Assembly: GCA_946478755.1 (NCBI GenBank)
Contig: CAMLDJ010000178.1
Location: forward strand, 1 to 10,723
From: an uncultured Pedobacter sp.
GTDB lineage: Bacteria; Bacteroidota; Bacteroidia; Sphingobacteriales; Sphingobacteriaceae
DNA: 10,723 nt
Direction of reading: 5' to 3'
This document shows, piece after piece, positions 1 to 8,298 of this stretch. Under the pieces are notes generated by a model. That model searched no databases and had not been told where the DNA came from. It saw only the letters and a program-made list of their open reading frames with translations. Within the stretch, counting starts at the first letter, position 1. Each line of letters begins with the position of its first letter. The position numbers and the translations under genes were made by a program.

Positions 1-475
1 CGCGACCTATACGGCCAAAGCCGATGATACCCATGGTTTTGCCTTGCAGCTCAACTCCACCGGCATATGCTTTTTTCAGGGCATTGAATTTCGTAGCCCC
101 CTCAACAGGCATCTTTCTGTTGGCATCCTGTAGAAAACGGATACCTGTAAACAGGTGCGCAAAAACCAGTTCTGCTACAGACAAAGAGGAAGCCGCAGGC
201 GTATTTACAACGGCAATGCCTTTACTGCGGGCGTATTCCACGTCGATGTTATCCATTCCTACTCCACCTCTTCCAATTAGACTGAGGTTAGGTACCTGGT
301 CTATCAGTTCCTTACGTAATTTAGTGGCACTTCTAACCGTGATGCCATCGTAGTTTTTTAAAGCCTCAACCAATTGATCCTGTGGAACAGTCTCTGTATC
401 TACCACAAAACCTGCTTCTTCTAATAATTTTTTACCGATAGGATCAATCCCATCGTTTGCAAGTATCTTAATCAT
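1..475 (-). CDS. serA: D-3-phosphoglycerate dehydrogenase, N-terminal 158 residues (runs off the left edge)
   Basis: Catalyses NAD-dependent oxidation of 3-phosphoglycerate to 3-phosphohydroxypyruvate, the committed step of serine synthesis in the cytoplasm. I translated this by hand from the ATG at 475-473. The protein opens MIKILANDGIDPIGKKLLEE, continues with the substrate-domain signature GRGGVGMDNID and then NTPAASSLSVAELVFAHLF, both typical of the D-2-hydroxyacid dehydrogenase family. It reaches the Rossmann nucleotide-binding motif GFGRIGR (residues 152-158) where the window ends. The rest of the NAD domain, the catalytic Arg/Glu/His and any C-terminal ACT domain are outside the window, so feedback inhibition by serine cannot be judged. 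The start lies 11 bases after the serC stop, and the two encode consecutive pathway steps, so co-transcription is very likely. Other family members (for example glyoxylate reductase) are less likely given the serC neighbour. Confidence 0.93.
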   Translation of the reverse strand, partial: MIKILANDGIDPIGKKLLEEAGFVVDTETVPQDQLVEALKNYDGITVRSATKLRKELIDQVPNLSLIGRGGVGMDNIDVEYARSKGIAVVNTPAASSLSVAELVFAHLFTGIRFLQDANRKMPVEGATKFNALKKAYAGGVELQGKTMGIIGFGRIGR

Positions 476-486
476 TAATATATAAA

Positions 487-1551
487 TTATTGGTGTTTCT
501 CTGCAAAAATCTGCATTAATTCTATTAAAGCATGAACGCTCGTAATTGGCAGCGCATTGTATATGGAAGCCCTGAAACCGCCCACACTTCTGTGTCCTTT
601 AATACCTTCCATACCATGTTCTTCGGCAAATTTCAAGAAAGGTTTCTCCAGTTCAGGATTTTCCATTACGAAACATACATTCATTCTTGAACGGTCTTCC
701 ACTGCACAGGTACCTTTAAACAGCGGATTCCTGTCAATCTCTGCATATAAAGCATTCGCTTTTGCGATATTTTCTTTTTCAATTTCCGCAACTCCGCCTT
801 TAGATTTTAACCATCTCAGGTTCAGCATGGCCACATAAATAGAAAATACCGGCGGTGTATTGTACATCGATCCCCCATCGATATGCACCTTATAATCCAG
901 CATAGAAGGAAGCGCCCTGCCAGATTTACCTAAGATCTCATCTTTAACAATCACAATGGTTAACCCTGCCGGGCCAATGTTTTTCTGTGCGCCTGCATAG
1001 ATCAGGTCGTATTTCGAAACATCAATTACACGGCTCATGATGTCAGATGACATATCACAAACTACAGGAACATTGGTTTCAGGCACGCTGAACATCTCCG
1101 TTCCATAAATGGTATTGTTGGAGGTAAAATGAAAATAAGCACTATCTTCAGGAATATTGTAATCTTTAGGGATAAAAGTAAAATTATCAGATTTCGAAGA
1201 AGCCAAAATGTTTGCAGTCCCAAAGTTCTTTACTTCCTTGATGGCTTTATTGGCCCAGACACCAGTTTCCAGGTAGGCTGCAGACTGGCCTTGAGGCAAT
1301 AAGTTCATGGGTACCATAGCAAATTGTAAGCTGGCACCACCTTGTAAAAATAAAACGGAATAACCGGAAGGAACATTTAACAATTCTTTAACCAATTTTC
1401 CAGTCTCCTCAACAACAGCTTCAAATTCTGATGTTCGGTGAGAGATCTCTAGAATAGACAGGCCGTCTTTGAAATCTAAAACAGCCCTTGATGCTTGCTT
1501 GAATACTTCCTGAGGTAAAATACAGGGTCCTGCGCCGAAATTGTGTCTCAT
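487..1551 (-). CDS. serC: Phosphoserine aminotransferase
   Basis: PLP-dependent class V aminotransferase (354 residues, normal length) that converts 3-phosphohydroxypyruvate plus glutamate to phosphoserine and 2-oxoglutarate, the second step of serine synthesis; in many bacteria it also serves pyridoxal-phosphate synthesis. Visible marks: the N-terminal NFGAGP motif at residues 4-9, SHRT at 37-40, the phosphate-binding GGAS at 71-74, W99 for ring stacking, and [12 protein letters not shown] (185-196), in which K190 should be the Schiff-base lysine. The C-terminal [16 protein letters not shown] segment carries the conserved His/Arg that contact the substrate phosphate. The start at 1551 places the canonical N-terminus at residue 1, so no longer start is needed. 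It lies 50 bases downstream of the TonB receptor and 11 bases upstream of serA. No convincing promoter was found in the 50-base gap. Confidence 0.97.
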   Translation of the reverse strand: MRHNFGAGPCILPQEVFKQASRAVLDFKDGLSILEISHRTSEFEAVVEETGKLVKELLNVPSGYSVLFLQGGASLQFAMVPMNLLPQGQSAAYLETGVWANKAIKEVKNFGTANILASSKSDNFTFIPKDYNIPEDSAYFHFTSNNTIYGTEMFSVPETNVPVVCDMSSDIMSRVIDVSKYDLIYAGAQKNIGPAGLTIVIVKDEILGKSGRALPSMLDYKVHIDGGSMYNTPPVFSIYVAMLNLRWLKSKGGVAEIEKENIAKANALYAEIDRNPLFKGTCAVEDRSRMNVCFVMENPELEKPFLKFAEEHGMEGIKGHRSVGGFRASIYNALPITSVHALIELMQIFAEKHQ

Positions 1552-1601
1552 TTTTTATAGTAGTTTTATTGCGTGTAAATGTAACAGTTTTATGTCGTTT
1601 A

Positions 1602-3950
1602 TTACTTCGATTTTTTAAACTTGATGACCAGTTTTACATTAAGCCTTCTGCTCGTTAGGTAGTTAGGAACAGCATATTGTACGTTATCGACATCTTTCAA
1701 CCACAAATAAGAAACTGTATTATTGATGTTCAACAAATTAAATACTTCCAGATATGCTGTAAACGAACTAAAATATTTCTCCAGAAAACCAGGTTTTTTT
1801 ACTGTAAAATCATCTAAAAAATCTTTAGAGAAACCGATATCCACACGCTTGTAGGCCGGGATATGAAAATCATCCGAATAACTACGTTCAAGTGGCGAGC
1901 CCACTGGCAGTCTGGCCCCATAAAGTAAACTCAGATGCACCCTATAAGTCGGACTATTCAGCAAGCGGTCCTGGAAATATGCGGAGAAATTCACACGCTG
2001 ATCTGCAGGCCGCTTCTTATAACCCTGATCATCGTTCCTGATGTTCTGCGCCGACTTCATCAGGGATAACCGGAAGTGCGACAGCAGGTCCTTCACAAAT
2101 TCCCCTCCGATGCCAAAATCAGCACCAATGGTATATCCTTTCGCCGTCTCACCTGCAAGGTATTTTAACCTTACATTGTCCATCATATAAGGGATGAGCC
2201 GATCCAGGTATTTAAAATATAGTTCCGAGCTGAATTTTAAACGGGTACCCAGTCCGTCAAACGCGTAATCCAGGCCGGCCGAGGTATGGTAGGCCCGTTG
2301 CGCCTGCTGGCGCAAATTAAGAATGCCGTTAAAGTCCCTTATGCTCCTGTAATCGGGTGCCTGCTGGTATACACCGGCCGTAAAGCGGAAGATCCTGTCG
2401 TTACTGACCGGCCGGTAGGCCAACAGCAGTCTCGGACTGAGTAAAAGTTGCCTGCTTAAACCGTTGTAATTCCCTCTGATGCCCAGCTGGAGGTCCGTGT
2501 TGGCCGACAAGCGATAACTGTCCTGAATATAAGCTGTATAATACTGAATGGCCAGTTTGTTCTGCACATCGATCTGATTATCCTGATAAAAACTGCCGGG
2601 TTCAACAGCTGTACCGTCTGACTGTCTAATGCCACTGTATTCGTTCAGGTTATCATCGTATTGCTTTCGCTCAAACCTCATTCCCCAGGAAAAAGTATGT
2701 CCGTTAAAGGTCTGATCTACTTTTAGTTCCGAACTGAAGATCTGCGAGCGCAGCACATTCATTGCATAGGTTGTGTATACCCCCAGGCCGCCATGGTCAA
2801 ACGCATACCATCCCGCCATGTCAATATTTTCCTTTTCGTCCGTTCTGAAATAGCTGTTTATCCATTTCATGACATAGTTTGGCCGAGGTATAAATTTCAA
2901 AGCTACTGCGCCGCCGGCAGTCTGGTAATCGTCTTTCTCTTCTCCTGTATAATCAATATTTAAACGAGTCGATTGATTTAAGGTACCAAACCTGGTTTCG
3001 CGGCTCGCGGGAATCAGCTTAAACATCCCGCTGTTGAAATTCCCCAGGAAGTTCAGGCTTAGCTGATCGGACAGTTTACGGTCATAGACGAATTGTACAT
3101 CGGTAAAATTTGGCATATAAACGCCTTTGCTGTCCTGCCTGCTTAATATCCCCGCATTATTTTTATATCTTATTCCCGCCAGGAGATAGCTGTTTTTATC
3201 CACAATTTTCGAGCTGAAGGAAAGTCCCAGTAAACCTGCATTTAAAGTTGCAGCACTGCTGTCTGGCCTTTCGTATTTTACATCCAGCACCGATGAAAGC
3301 TTATCGCCATACCGGGCTTCAAAACCTCCGGCAGAAAACTTCGCCGAACTCAGCAGATCGCTGTTGATAAAGCTCAGTCCCTCCTGCTGCGCATTCCTGA
3401 TCATTGCCGGCCTGTTGATCTCTACATCATTTACATAAACCAGGTTCTCATCAAAGCTCCCCCCGCGAACACTATACTGGGCACTTAACTCATTATTGGG
3501 CGATACCCCCGGCAGGGTTTTCAGTAGGGTTTCAAAATTGCCCGAAACCGAAGGCAAACCTTCAAGATCAGTAATGTTAATTGTGATGCTGTTGCTCAGC
3601 TGATTTTGCCTGTTGGTGATGGTCACCTGCTCCAGCTCGTTCGGGTTGATGGTCAGCACCACGTCCTGTACAATGCGGCCGGCTTTATCCTGGCTCACAT
3701 TAATCAGAACCGCGTTATAGCCTAAGCGCGTATATTTTAAGGTAAAGGACTTACGGCTTGAATAGATGTGGTAAGTGCCACGAAGATCTGTAGTGGCCGA
3801 TCTGCTCTGCCCCGACAGGGTAATGGTTACCTGTGGTAAGGGGCGTTTTGACTCGTCTGTTACCAGGCCTGATATCTTGATCAGCGGCTGGGCGCTTAAC
3901 TGAGTAAAGCCCAGTAAAACAACAAACAGCAACAGACAGGTTTTGAGCAT
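1602..3950 (-). CDS. TonB-dependent outer-membrane receptor with carboxypeptidase-regulatory-like N-terminal domain
   Basis: Predicted 22-strand outer-membrane barrel that imports an unknown ligand with TonB/ExbBD energy; 782 residues, full length. Residues 1-21 form a signal peptide (hydrophobic LLLFVVLLGF core, SAQ before the cleavage site). Residues about 24-103 match the CarboxypepD_reg-like beta-sandwich common in Bacteroidota receptors (ISGLVTDESKRPLPQVTITLSG, DLRGTYHI). The plug follows at about 120-230, with SVRGGSFDENLVYVNDVEI at 160-178, a canonical plug signature. The remainder is rich in alternating aromatic and polar beta-strands and ends in a strand with a short basic tail (FKKSK). 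No SusD-like lipoprotein lies beside it, so it is not a SusC of a polysaccharide-utilisation pair. It starts 29 bases after rpe and ends 50 bases before serC. The substrate cannot be deduced from the sequence. Confidence 0.95.
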   Translation of the reverse strand: MLKTCLLLFVVLLGFTQLSAQPLIKISGLVTDESKRPLPQVTITLSGQSRSATTDLRGTYHIYSSRKSFTLKYTRLGYNAVLINVSQDKAGRIVQDVVLTINPNELEQVTITNRQNQLSNSITINITDLEGLPSVSGNFETLLKTLPGVSPNNELSAQYSVRGGSFDENLVYVNDVEINRPAMIRNAQQEGLSFINSDLLSSAKFSAGGFEARYGDKLSSVLDVKYERPDSSAATLNAGLLGLSFSSKIVDKNSYLLAGIRYKNNAGILSRQDSKGVYMPNFTDVQFVYDRKLSDQLSLNFLGNFNSGMFKLIPASRETRFGTLNQSTRLNIDYTGEEKDDYQTAGGAVALKFIPRPNYVMKWINSYFRTDEKENIDMAGWYAFDHGGLGVYTTYAMNVLRSQIFSSELKVDQTFNGHTFSWGMRFERKQYDDNLNEYSGIRQSDGTAVEPGSFYQDNQIDVQNKLAIQYYTAYIQDSYRLSANTDLQLGIRGNYNGLSRQLLLSPRLLLAYRPVSNDRIFRFTAGVYQQAPDYRSIRDFNGILNLRQQAQRAYHTSAGLDYAFDGLGTRLKFSSELYFKYLDRLIPYMMDNVRLKYLAGETAKGYTIGADFGIGGEFVKDLLSHFRLSLMKSAQNIRNDDQGYKKRPADQRVNFSAYFQDRLLNSPTYRVHLSLLYGARLPVGSPLERSYSDDFHIPAYKRVDIGFSKDFLDDFTVKKPGFLEKYFSSFTAYLEVFNLLNINNTVSYLWLKDVDNVQYAVPNYLTSRRLNVKLVIKFKKSK

Positions 3951-3979
3951 TGATGGTGATTTATAAGGAGGTCAAAGTC

Positions 3980-4654
3980 TTACCCATGCTGTGTTCTTGC
4001 TCCCTCAACCTGTTTAAGTGTGTTGATCATGTCAGTTGGCGAAGCCGCAGCAAACACCGCATTTCCTGCGACCAGCACATTAGCTCCGGCCTGCAGCAGC
4101 AAGCCAGCATTATGAAGGCCAATCCCCCCATCAACCTCTATCAGCAGATCCGGGTTTACCTGTAAGGCCATAGCTCTTAGTTCCCTGATCTTATTTAAAG
4201 AATTGACAATGAATTCCTGTCCGCCAAATCCAGGGTTTACGGACATGATCAGCACCATATCCAGGTCGGCCAGGATATCTTTCAGCAAAGCTACGGGCGT
4301 ATGCGGATTTAAGGCCACACCAGCCTGACATCCCGCCGCATGAATGGCCTGCACCGTTCGGTGTAAATGTGTACAAGCCTCGTAATGCACGGTGATCACT
4401 GCCGCACCGGCCGTTGCAAACCGCTCTATATACTGATCCGGGTTAGCGATCATCAGATGTACATCCAAAGGCTTTTTTGCATGTCTTTTTATCGCATCCA
4501 TGACTGGAAAGCCAAAGGAAATGTTCGGGACAAACACGCCATCCATGATATCTACATGAAACCAGTCCGCGGTACTCGAATTGATCATTTCTATATCACG
4601 CTGCAAATTTGCAAAGTCGGCCGCAAGTACCGAAGGGGCTATAAGATGAGACAT
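3980..4654 (-). CDS. rpe: Ribulose-phosphate 3-epimerase
   Basis: Cytoplasmic TIM-barrel enzyme (224 residues, normal length) interconverting ribulose 5-phosphate and xylulose 5-phosphate in the non-oxidative pentose-phosphate pathway. The metal and catalytic residues are all visible: HVDIMDG at 33-39 gives H33 and the acid/base D35, VHLMI gives H66, and EVDGGI gives the second acid/base D175. The phosphate-binding loop MSVNPGFGGQEF is at 137-148, and VAGNAVF near 195-201 forms the second phosphate contact. The N-terminus (IAPSVLAADFANL) is the family's usual one, which fixes the start at 4654. It is the first gene after the pnp terminator and probably heads the rpe, TonB receptor, serC, serA transcript. 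A 7-base inverted repeat lies in its leader. Confidence 0.97.
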   Translation of the reverse strand: MSHLIAPSVLAADFANLQRDIEMINSSTADWFHVDIMDGVFVPNISFGFPVMDAIKRHAKKPLDVHLMIANPDQYIERFATAGAAVITVHYEACTHLHRTVQAIHAAGCQAGVALNPHTPVALLKDILADLDMVLIMSVNPGFGGQEFIVNSLNKIRELRAMALQVNPDLLIEVDGGIGLHNAGLLLQAGANVLVAGNAVFAAASPTDMINTLKQVEGARTQHG

Positions 4655-4691
4655 TCTGATTTAATTTCTTTGATTACTAATTACAATTTGT

Positions 4692-4726
4692 CTAAGCGTA
4701 ATGATTTTCCCGGCACTGTCGCTTAG
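4692..4726 (-). other. Inverted repeat in the rpe leader
   Basis: CTAAGCG at 4692-4698 and CGCTTAG at 4720-4726 form a perfect 7-bp inverted repeat around 21 bases, 38 bases before the rpe start. It could be an operator or a leader hairpin. There is no T-run after it on the minus strand, so it is not an intrinsic terminator. Confidence 0.35.
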
Positions 4727-4735
4727 CCCTGCAGG

Positions 4736-4743
4736 TAAAGATA
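4736..4743 (-). promoter_or_regulatory. Possible -7 box for rpe
   Basis: The minus strand reads TATCTTTA, matching seven of eight positions of the Bacteroidota -7 consensus TAnnTTTG, between the pnp terminator and rpe. No TTG-type -33 element lies 19-21 bases upstream (that stretch is the T-run after the pnp terminator), so the call is tentative. Confidence 0.3.
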
Positions 4744-4762
4744 AAAAAATAACCTGTTTAAT

Positions 4763-4787
4763 TAAAAAACCCCGCAAATTGCGGGGT
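4763..4787 (-). terminator. Intrinsic terminator of pnp
   Basis: On the minus strand ACCCCGC and GCGGGGT pair as a 7-bp GC-rich stem (extendable to 9 bp) around a short A/T loop, followed directly by six T residues. It lies 70 bases after the pnp stop and separates pnp from rpe. Confidence 0.9.
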
Positions 4788-4800
4788 CCGTAACATTTTC

Positions 4801-4857
4801 ATTTAGCAGGTTGTGGCTTCGCCGTATTAGGAGTGCGGCACAACGATCATGCTAAAT
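4801..4857 (-). other. Nested inverted repeat in the pnp 3' UTR
   Basis: Outer arms ATTTAGCA (4801-4808) and TGCTAAAT (4850-4857) pair over 8 bp. Inside them GTTGTG (4810-4815) pairs with CACAAC (4839-4844), and GCCG (4821-4824) can pair with CGGC (4836-4839, sharing one base with the middle arm). The outer arm begins in the last base of the pnp stop codon. The fold precedes the intrinsic terminator by 13 bases, so the transcript would end in two consecutive hairpins. Confidence 0.55.
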
Positions 4858-7007
4858 TAAGCTGGTTTATTCTCTGTCGGGGCAGCTTCTGGTCTTGGTG
4901 GACGAGGCAATAATGCTTTTCTTGAAAGCTTCATTTTACCTTGTTTATCCACATCCAGCAATTTCACCTGAATTTTATCACCTTCTTTAAGAACACCGTC
5001 CATAGTTTCTAAACGTTCCCATGCAATCTCAGAGATATGCAATAATCCGTCTTTACCAGGCATGATCTCAACAAACGCACCAAAAGGCATGATAGATTTC
5101 ACTTTACCATCATACGTTGCACCGATTTCCGGCTTGGCGGCGATGGCGTTGATACGGGTTACCGCGGCATCAATCGAAGCTTTATTATCAGCAAAGATCT
5201 CTACGATACCTTTGTTACCTACCTCTTCAATAGAGATGGACGCGCCGGTTTCACGTTGCATTTCCTGAATAATTTTACCACCTGGCCCTATTACAGCGCC
5301 AATGAATTCCTTATCAATACTTAAAGAAACGATACGCGGAGCATGATCCTTGTAATCTTCACGAGGTGCAGAGATCGTTTTCTTCATCTCGTTTAAGATG
5401 TGAAGACGAGCCTCTTTGGCTTGATCTAAAGCGTTTTTCAACACTTCCCATTTCAGACCATTGATCTTTAAGTCCATCTGGCAGGCTACGATACCTTTTT
5501 CCGTACCGGTAACTTTAAAGTCCATATCCCCTAAGTGATCTTCATCACCTAAGATATCTGAAAGGATTGCGTATTTACCAGTTTTCTCATCAGTGATTAA
5601 ACCCATAGCAATACCCGATACCGGAGCTTTGATTTTAATACCTGCATCCATAAGTGCTAATGTACCTGCACAAACAGTTGCCATTGATGAAGAACCGTTA
5701 GATTCTAAAATATCAGAAACGATACGGATGGTATATGGATTTTCTTCCAGACCTGGCAATACTTTCTTTAAAGAACGCATCGCCAGGTTACCGTGTCCAA
5801 TTTCGCGGCGACCGGCACCTCTGTTCGGGCGAACCTCCCCGGTTGAGAAACCAGGGAAATTATAGTGTAAAAGAAATTTGTTGTATCCATTGATGAAAGC
5901 ACCATCAATCATTTGCTCATCATCTTTAGAACCTAAAGTAACGGTAGTCAGCGATTGTGTTTCACCACGTGTAAACACTGCAGATCCGTGTGCAGCAGGC
6001 AAATAACCAACTTCACTCCAGATTGGGCGCACCGTACGGACATCACGTCCATCTAAGCGGATTCCTTCGTTCAATACCAGGTTACGGATGGCATCATATT
6101 GCACATCGTGGAAATATTTTTTGGATAAGAAGCCGGTAACATCATCAATATCTTCCCCTAAAGAAGCGATGAAATCCATCAGGATTGCACCGAATGCATC
6201 ACCACGCTCTTGTTTACCGGTATTGCTTTTAGCAACAGCATATACTTTATCATAAGTAGCTGCGAAAACCTGTTCTCTTAATTCAGGATTGCTGTCTTCA
6301 TGAGAATAGGCACGTTTTTCCGTTTTACCTACCAGTTCAGCGAGTTCTTTCTGTGCCCGCACCTGAACAACGATCGCTTTGTGTGCAAATTCAATCGCTT
6401 CCACCATTTCAGCTTCAGAAATCTCGTCACATTCACCTTCAACCATTACGATATCATTTTCAGTACCTGCCACTAAAAACTCTAAAGAAGCACGTTCTAA
6501 ATCACTTACATAAGGATTGATCACAAACTGACCATCAATTTTAGCTACACGCACTTCAGAGATCGGCCCGTTAAAAGGGATATCCGAAACCGCGATAGCA
6601 GCAGATGCCGCTAAACCAGCCAGACAATCCGGCATGATATTTTTATCAGATGAGATCAGGGAGATCATTACCTGCGTATCTGAGTGATAATCCTCAGGGA
6701 ACATCGGACGTAAGGCACGGTCAACCAAACGTGAAATCAGCACTTCATAGTCTGACAACCTAGCCTCGCGGCGAAGGAATCCACCCGGAATACGTCCCGC
6801 AGCGGCATATTTTTCCTGATAATCAACCGATAACGGCAAAAAATCGACACCTGCTTTTGCACCCACTGTAGATACTACAGTAGCTAAAAGCATGGTATCA
6901 CCCATTCTGACTACTACAGAACCATCGGCCTGTTTGGCCAATTTACCTGTTTCGATTTCAATTGTTCTTCCATCGCCCAGATCGAACGATTTTTTTATTA
7001 CATTCAT
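4857..7007 (-). CDS. pnp: Polyribonucleotide nucleotidyltransferase (PNPase)
   Basis: Phosphorolytic 3'-to-5' exoribonuclease, trimeric in characterised homologues, that takes part in mRNA decay and RNA quality control. The 716 residues show the full domain series. The first RNase PH-like domain is at about 5-145 with the RNA-contact motif GGFLRRE at 75-81. An alpha-helical linker region lies at about 230-310. The second, catalytic RNase PH domain is at about 320-545 with [11 protein letters not shown] near 396-406 and [13 protein letters not shown] at 485-497, where D488 and D494 match the metal-binding aspartates of the E. coli enzyme. A KH domain has its GPGG loop at 574-577, and an S1 domain lies at about 628-692 ([15 protein letters not shown]). 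The tail is short and proline-rich. It follows rpsO, a widespread gene order, but has its own -7 box after the rpsO terminator. Confidence 0.98.
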   Translation of the reverse strand: MNVIKKSFDLGDGRTIEIETGKLAKQADGSVVVRMGDTMLLATVVSTVGAKAGVDFLPLSVDYQEKYAAAGRIPGGFLRREARLSDYEVLISRLVDRALRPMFPEDYHSDTQVMISLISSDKNIMPDCLAGLAASAAIAVSDIPFNGPISEVRVAKIDGQFVINPYVSDLERASLEFLVAGTENDIVMVEGECDEISEAEMVEAIEFAHKAIVVQVRAQKELAELVGKTEKRAYSHEDSNPELREQVFAATYDKVYAVAKSNTGKQERGDAFGAILMDFIASLGEDIDDVTGFLSKKYFHDVQYDAIRNLVLNEGIRLDGRDVRTVRPIWSEVGYLPAAHGSAVFTRGETQSLTTVTLGSKDDEQMIDGAFINGYNKFLLHYNFPGFSTGEVRPNRGAGRREIGHGNLAMRSLKKVLPGLEENPYTIRIVSDILESNGSSSMATVCAGTLALMDAGIKIKAPVSGIAMGLITDEKTGKYAILSDILGDEDHLGDMDFKVTGTEKGIVACQMDLKINGLKWEVLKNALDQAKEARLHILNEMKKTISAPREDYKDHAPRIVSLSIDKEFIGAVIGPGGKIIQEMQRETGASISIEEVGNKGIVEIFADNKASIDAAVTRINAIAAKPEIGATYDGKVKSIMPFGAFVEIMPGKDGLLHISEIAWERLETMDGVLKEGDKIQVKLLDVDKQGKMKLSRKALLPRPPRPEAAPTENKPA

Positions 7008-7075
7008 TTATTAATAATTGTGGTGTATTTTCCTCTTTCGACACACCTTGTTTATATATGTATTTTTTTTCTTTG

Positions 7076-7083
7076 CAAAAGTA
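7076..7083 (-). promoter_or_regulatory. -7 promoter box for pnp
   Basis: The minus strand reads TACTTTTG, an exact match to TAnnTTTG, followed by CAAAG as is common in Bacteroidota promoters. It lies just after the rpsO terminator and 68 bases before the pnp start. No clear TTG is seen 19-21 bases upstream, where the terminator hairpin sits. Confidence 0.6.
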
Positions 7084-7086
7084 TGA

Positions 7087-7124
7087 TAAAAAATCAAAAA
7101 AGCCATTCCCTAAAGAATGGCTTT
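7087..7124 (-). terminator. Intrinsic terminator of rpsO
   Basis: On the minus strand AAAGCCATTC and GAATGGCTTT form a perfect 10-bp stem with a 6-base loop, followed by TTTTGATTTTTT. It starts 18 bases after the rpsO stop and separates rpsO from pnp, so the two genes are at most partly co-transcribed. Confidence 0.88.
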
Positions 7125-7141
7125 CGTTGATAAAAATACGC

Positions 7142-7444
7142 TTATTTGTTGTCTTTCGACCCCAAAGGCTTGATGATATCTCTAAGGCCTAAGGTCTTAA
7201 TGATAGCACGATAGCGCTCAATATCTTTTTTAAACAGGTAAGCCAAAATACCACGGCGTTTACCTACTAATTTCTGTAGTGATAACTGAGTAGAGAAATC
7301 TTTACGATTTTTCTTTAAATGCTCTGTTAAGTGCGCAATACGGTATGTAAATAACGCAACCTGACCTTCTGCAGAACCCGTGTTTGTTTCTACTTCGCCG
7401 TGTTTTTTGAAAATATCGGCCTTTACTTCTTTACTTAAATACAT
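7142..7444 (-). CDS. rpsO: 30S ribosomal protein S15
   Basis: Primary 16S rRNA-binding protein of the small-subunit platform. The helical S15 core is intact: the N-terminal helix MYLSKEVKADIFKKHG, then the ETNTGSAEGQVALFTYRI segment, LTEHLKKNRKDFSTQLSL, and the rRNA-contacting LVGKRRGILAYL. The usual bacterial protein has about 89 residues. This one has 100, with the extra residues after KTLGLRD forming a C-terminal tail (IIKPLGSKDNK). Whether that tail is lineage-typical cannot be told here. A consensus promoter lies 44-74 bases upstream and an intrinsic terminator 18 bases downstream. pnp follows, as in many bacteria. Confidence 0.97.
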   Translation of the reverse strand: MYLSKEVKADIFKKHGEVETNTGSAEGQVALFTYRIAHLTEHLKKNRKDFSTQLSLQKLVGKRRGILAYLFKKDIERYRAIIKTLGLRDIIKPLGSKDNK

Positions 7445-7487
7445 TCTTGAATGATACTAAAGTGTTTATAAATTAATTAATTGGCTG

Positions 7488-7518
7488 CAAAGATAGTGTA
7501 TGTTTTAATGATTAACAA
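7488..7518 (-). promoter_or_regulatory. Promoter of rpsO (-33 TTG, -7 TATCTTTG)
   Basis: The minus strand carries TTG at 7518-7516, a 20-base spacer, then TATCTTTG at 7495-7488. This is an exact fit to the Bacteroidota housekeeping promoter (TTG, 19-21 bases, TAnnTTTG). The predicted start of transcription, near 7480, leaves a leader of about 36 bases. Confidence 0.8.
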
Positions 7519-7613
7519 GTATATCTCCAAATGTCATTTGGTTTTAATATCGAGGGCAGAACCAGTTATAAATTAAAATCTAAATCCTACTTTTACGGCC
7601 TCAATCACTTACC

Positions 7614-8033
7614 ATGGAGAAAAGCGAGTACAGCATATTTGAAAGCGAGTTAATCGTCCGTCCGGACGACATCGACATGTTTAACCATGTACATAACAGC
7701 AAATATTTTGATTATGTACTTGCTGCCCGTTACGAACAGATGGCCAGGTGCTATAAAATGCCCATGGAATCTTTTTTAGAAAGTGGCTATGGCTGGGTGG
7801 TACGTACTGCCCTGGTTGATTTTAAGCGTCCGCTTGTGCTCGGCGATGTAGTCCTGATCCGCACAGGTATCCTTACCATTAATGAAAAGGGCTGCCGTGT
7901 ACAGTTCGAAATCGAAAACAAACGTACCGGTAAAGTCGCTTCCGATGGATGGTTTGATTACGTGATGATCGACACCAGCACCGGAAAGGGCTGTAAGGTC
8001 AACGAAGAAATGATCCAGGCTTACAGCATTTAA
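7614..8033 (+). CDS. Acyl-CoA thioesterase, hotdog-fold 4HBT family (YbgC/FadM-like)
   Basis: Predicted cytoplasmic thioesterase that hydrolyses acyl-CoA or a related thioester; 139 residues, normal for the family. The active-site segment is VRPDDIDMFNHVHNSKYFDYV (residues 15-35). D19-x-D21 followed by HVHN corresponds to the D-x-D...HVNN pattern of FadM/4HBT enzymes, in which the second aspartate is catalytic. The hotdog core continues with VRTALVDFKRPLVLGDVV and VQFEIENKRTGKVASDG. The start at 7614 leaves the usual short lead before the first strand. It is transcribed away from rpsO and appears monocistronic. A weak -7-like TACTTTTA is at 7588-7595 without a -33 partner. The actual acyl substrate cannot be read from the sequence. 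Confidence 0.9.
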   Translation: MEKSEYSIFESELIVRPDDIDMFNHVHNSKYFDYVLAARYEQMARCYKMPMESFLESGYGWVVRTALVDFKRPLVLGDVVLIRTGILTINEKGCRVQFEIENKRTGKVASDGWFDYVMIDTSTGKGCKVNEEMIQAYSI

Positions 8034-8240
8034 AAAATCACCCTTTTTTAGACAACTAACCACTCTTTTTCAGGGAAAGAACAGCGCAGCGTCTGGTATC
8101 GGTTCCCTAACGCCTTTCCCACGGCCCCTCAACGCGTTCTCACGCTTTTAGCCGTACCATTGTCCAACCTGTCCAAACTCTCCTGAAAAGATGTGACACA
8201 CACTGTCAGCCTACTTTCTGTTGTCTGTCTGCATTAAATA
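8034..8240. other. Intergenic stretch, no gene recognised
   Basis: First part of a 614-base gap between the thioesterase and the MATE gene. All frames are interrupted and no protein is recognisable. It is visibly more GC-rich than other gaps in the window. Minor structure: GGGAAAG (8073-8079) with CTTTCCC (8114-8120) as a separated inverted repeat; a 9-base tandem pair TGTCCAACC/TGTCCAAAC (8161-8178); and TGACA (8194-8198) with TGTCA (8204-8208). No strong terminator follows the thioesterase gene. Confidence 0.5.
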
Positions 8241-8295
8241 TTACTAGGGCATTACTAGGGCCTTACTAGGGGGTTACTAGGGCCTTTCTAGGGCC
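8241..8295 (+). repeat. Five tandem 11-base repeats, consensus TTACTAGGGCC
   Basis: Units at 8241-8251, 8252-8262, 8263-8273, 8274-8284 and 8285-8295 run without spacers. Unit 1 ends CA, unit 3 ends GG, and unit 5 begins TTT instead of TTA; the other two are identical. Every unit contains CTAG, a tetranucleotide that is usually rare in bacterial genomes. The array is the left arm of a long inverted repeat. Confidence 0.93.
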
Positions 8296-8298
8296 ATA

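Noticed and set aside
1552..1601. Promoter for serC with the minus-strand box TACATTTA
   Set aside because: It lacks the final G of TAnnTTTG and has no TTG 19-21 bases upstream; co-transcription with the receptor explains the spacing better.
1602..3950. SusC of a polysaccharide-utilisation locus
   Set aside because: No SusD-like lipoprotein, glycoside hydrolase or sugar regulator lies nearby, and the neighbours are housekeeping genes.
7588..7595. TACTTTTA as the thioesterase promoter
   Set aside because: One mismatch to the -7 box and no -33 element at proper distance; kept only as a remark in the gene entry.
8032..8050. Terminator after the thioesterase (TAAAAAA with TTTTTTA)
   Set aside because: The stem is entirely A/T and too weak to count as an intrinsic terminator.
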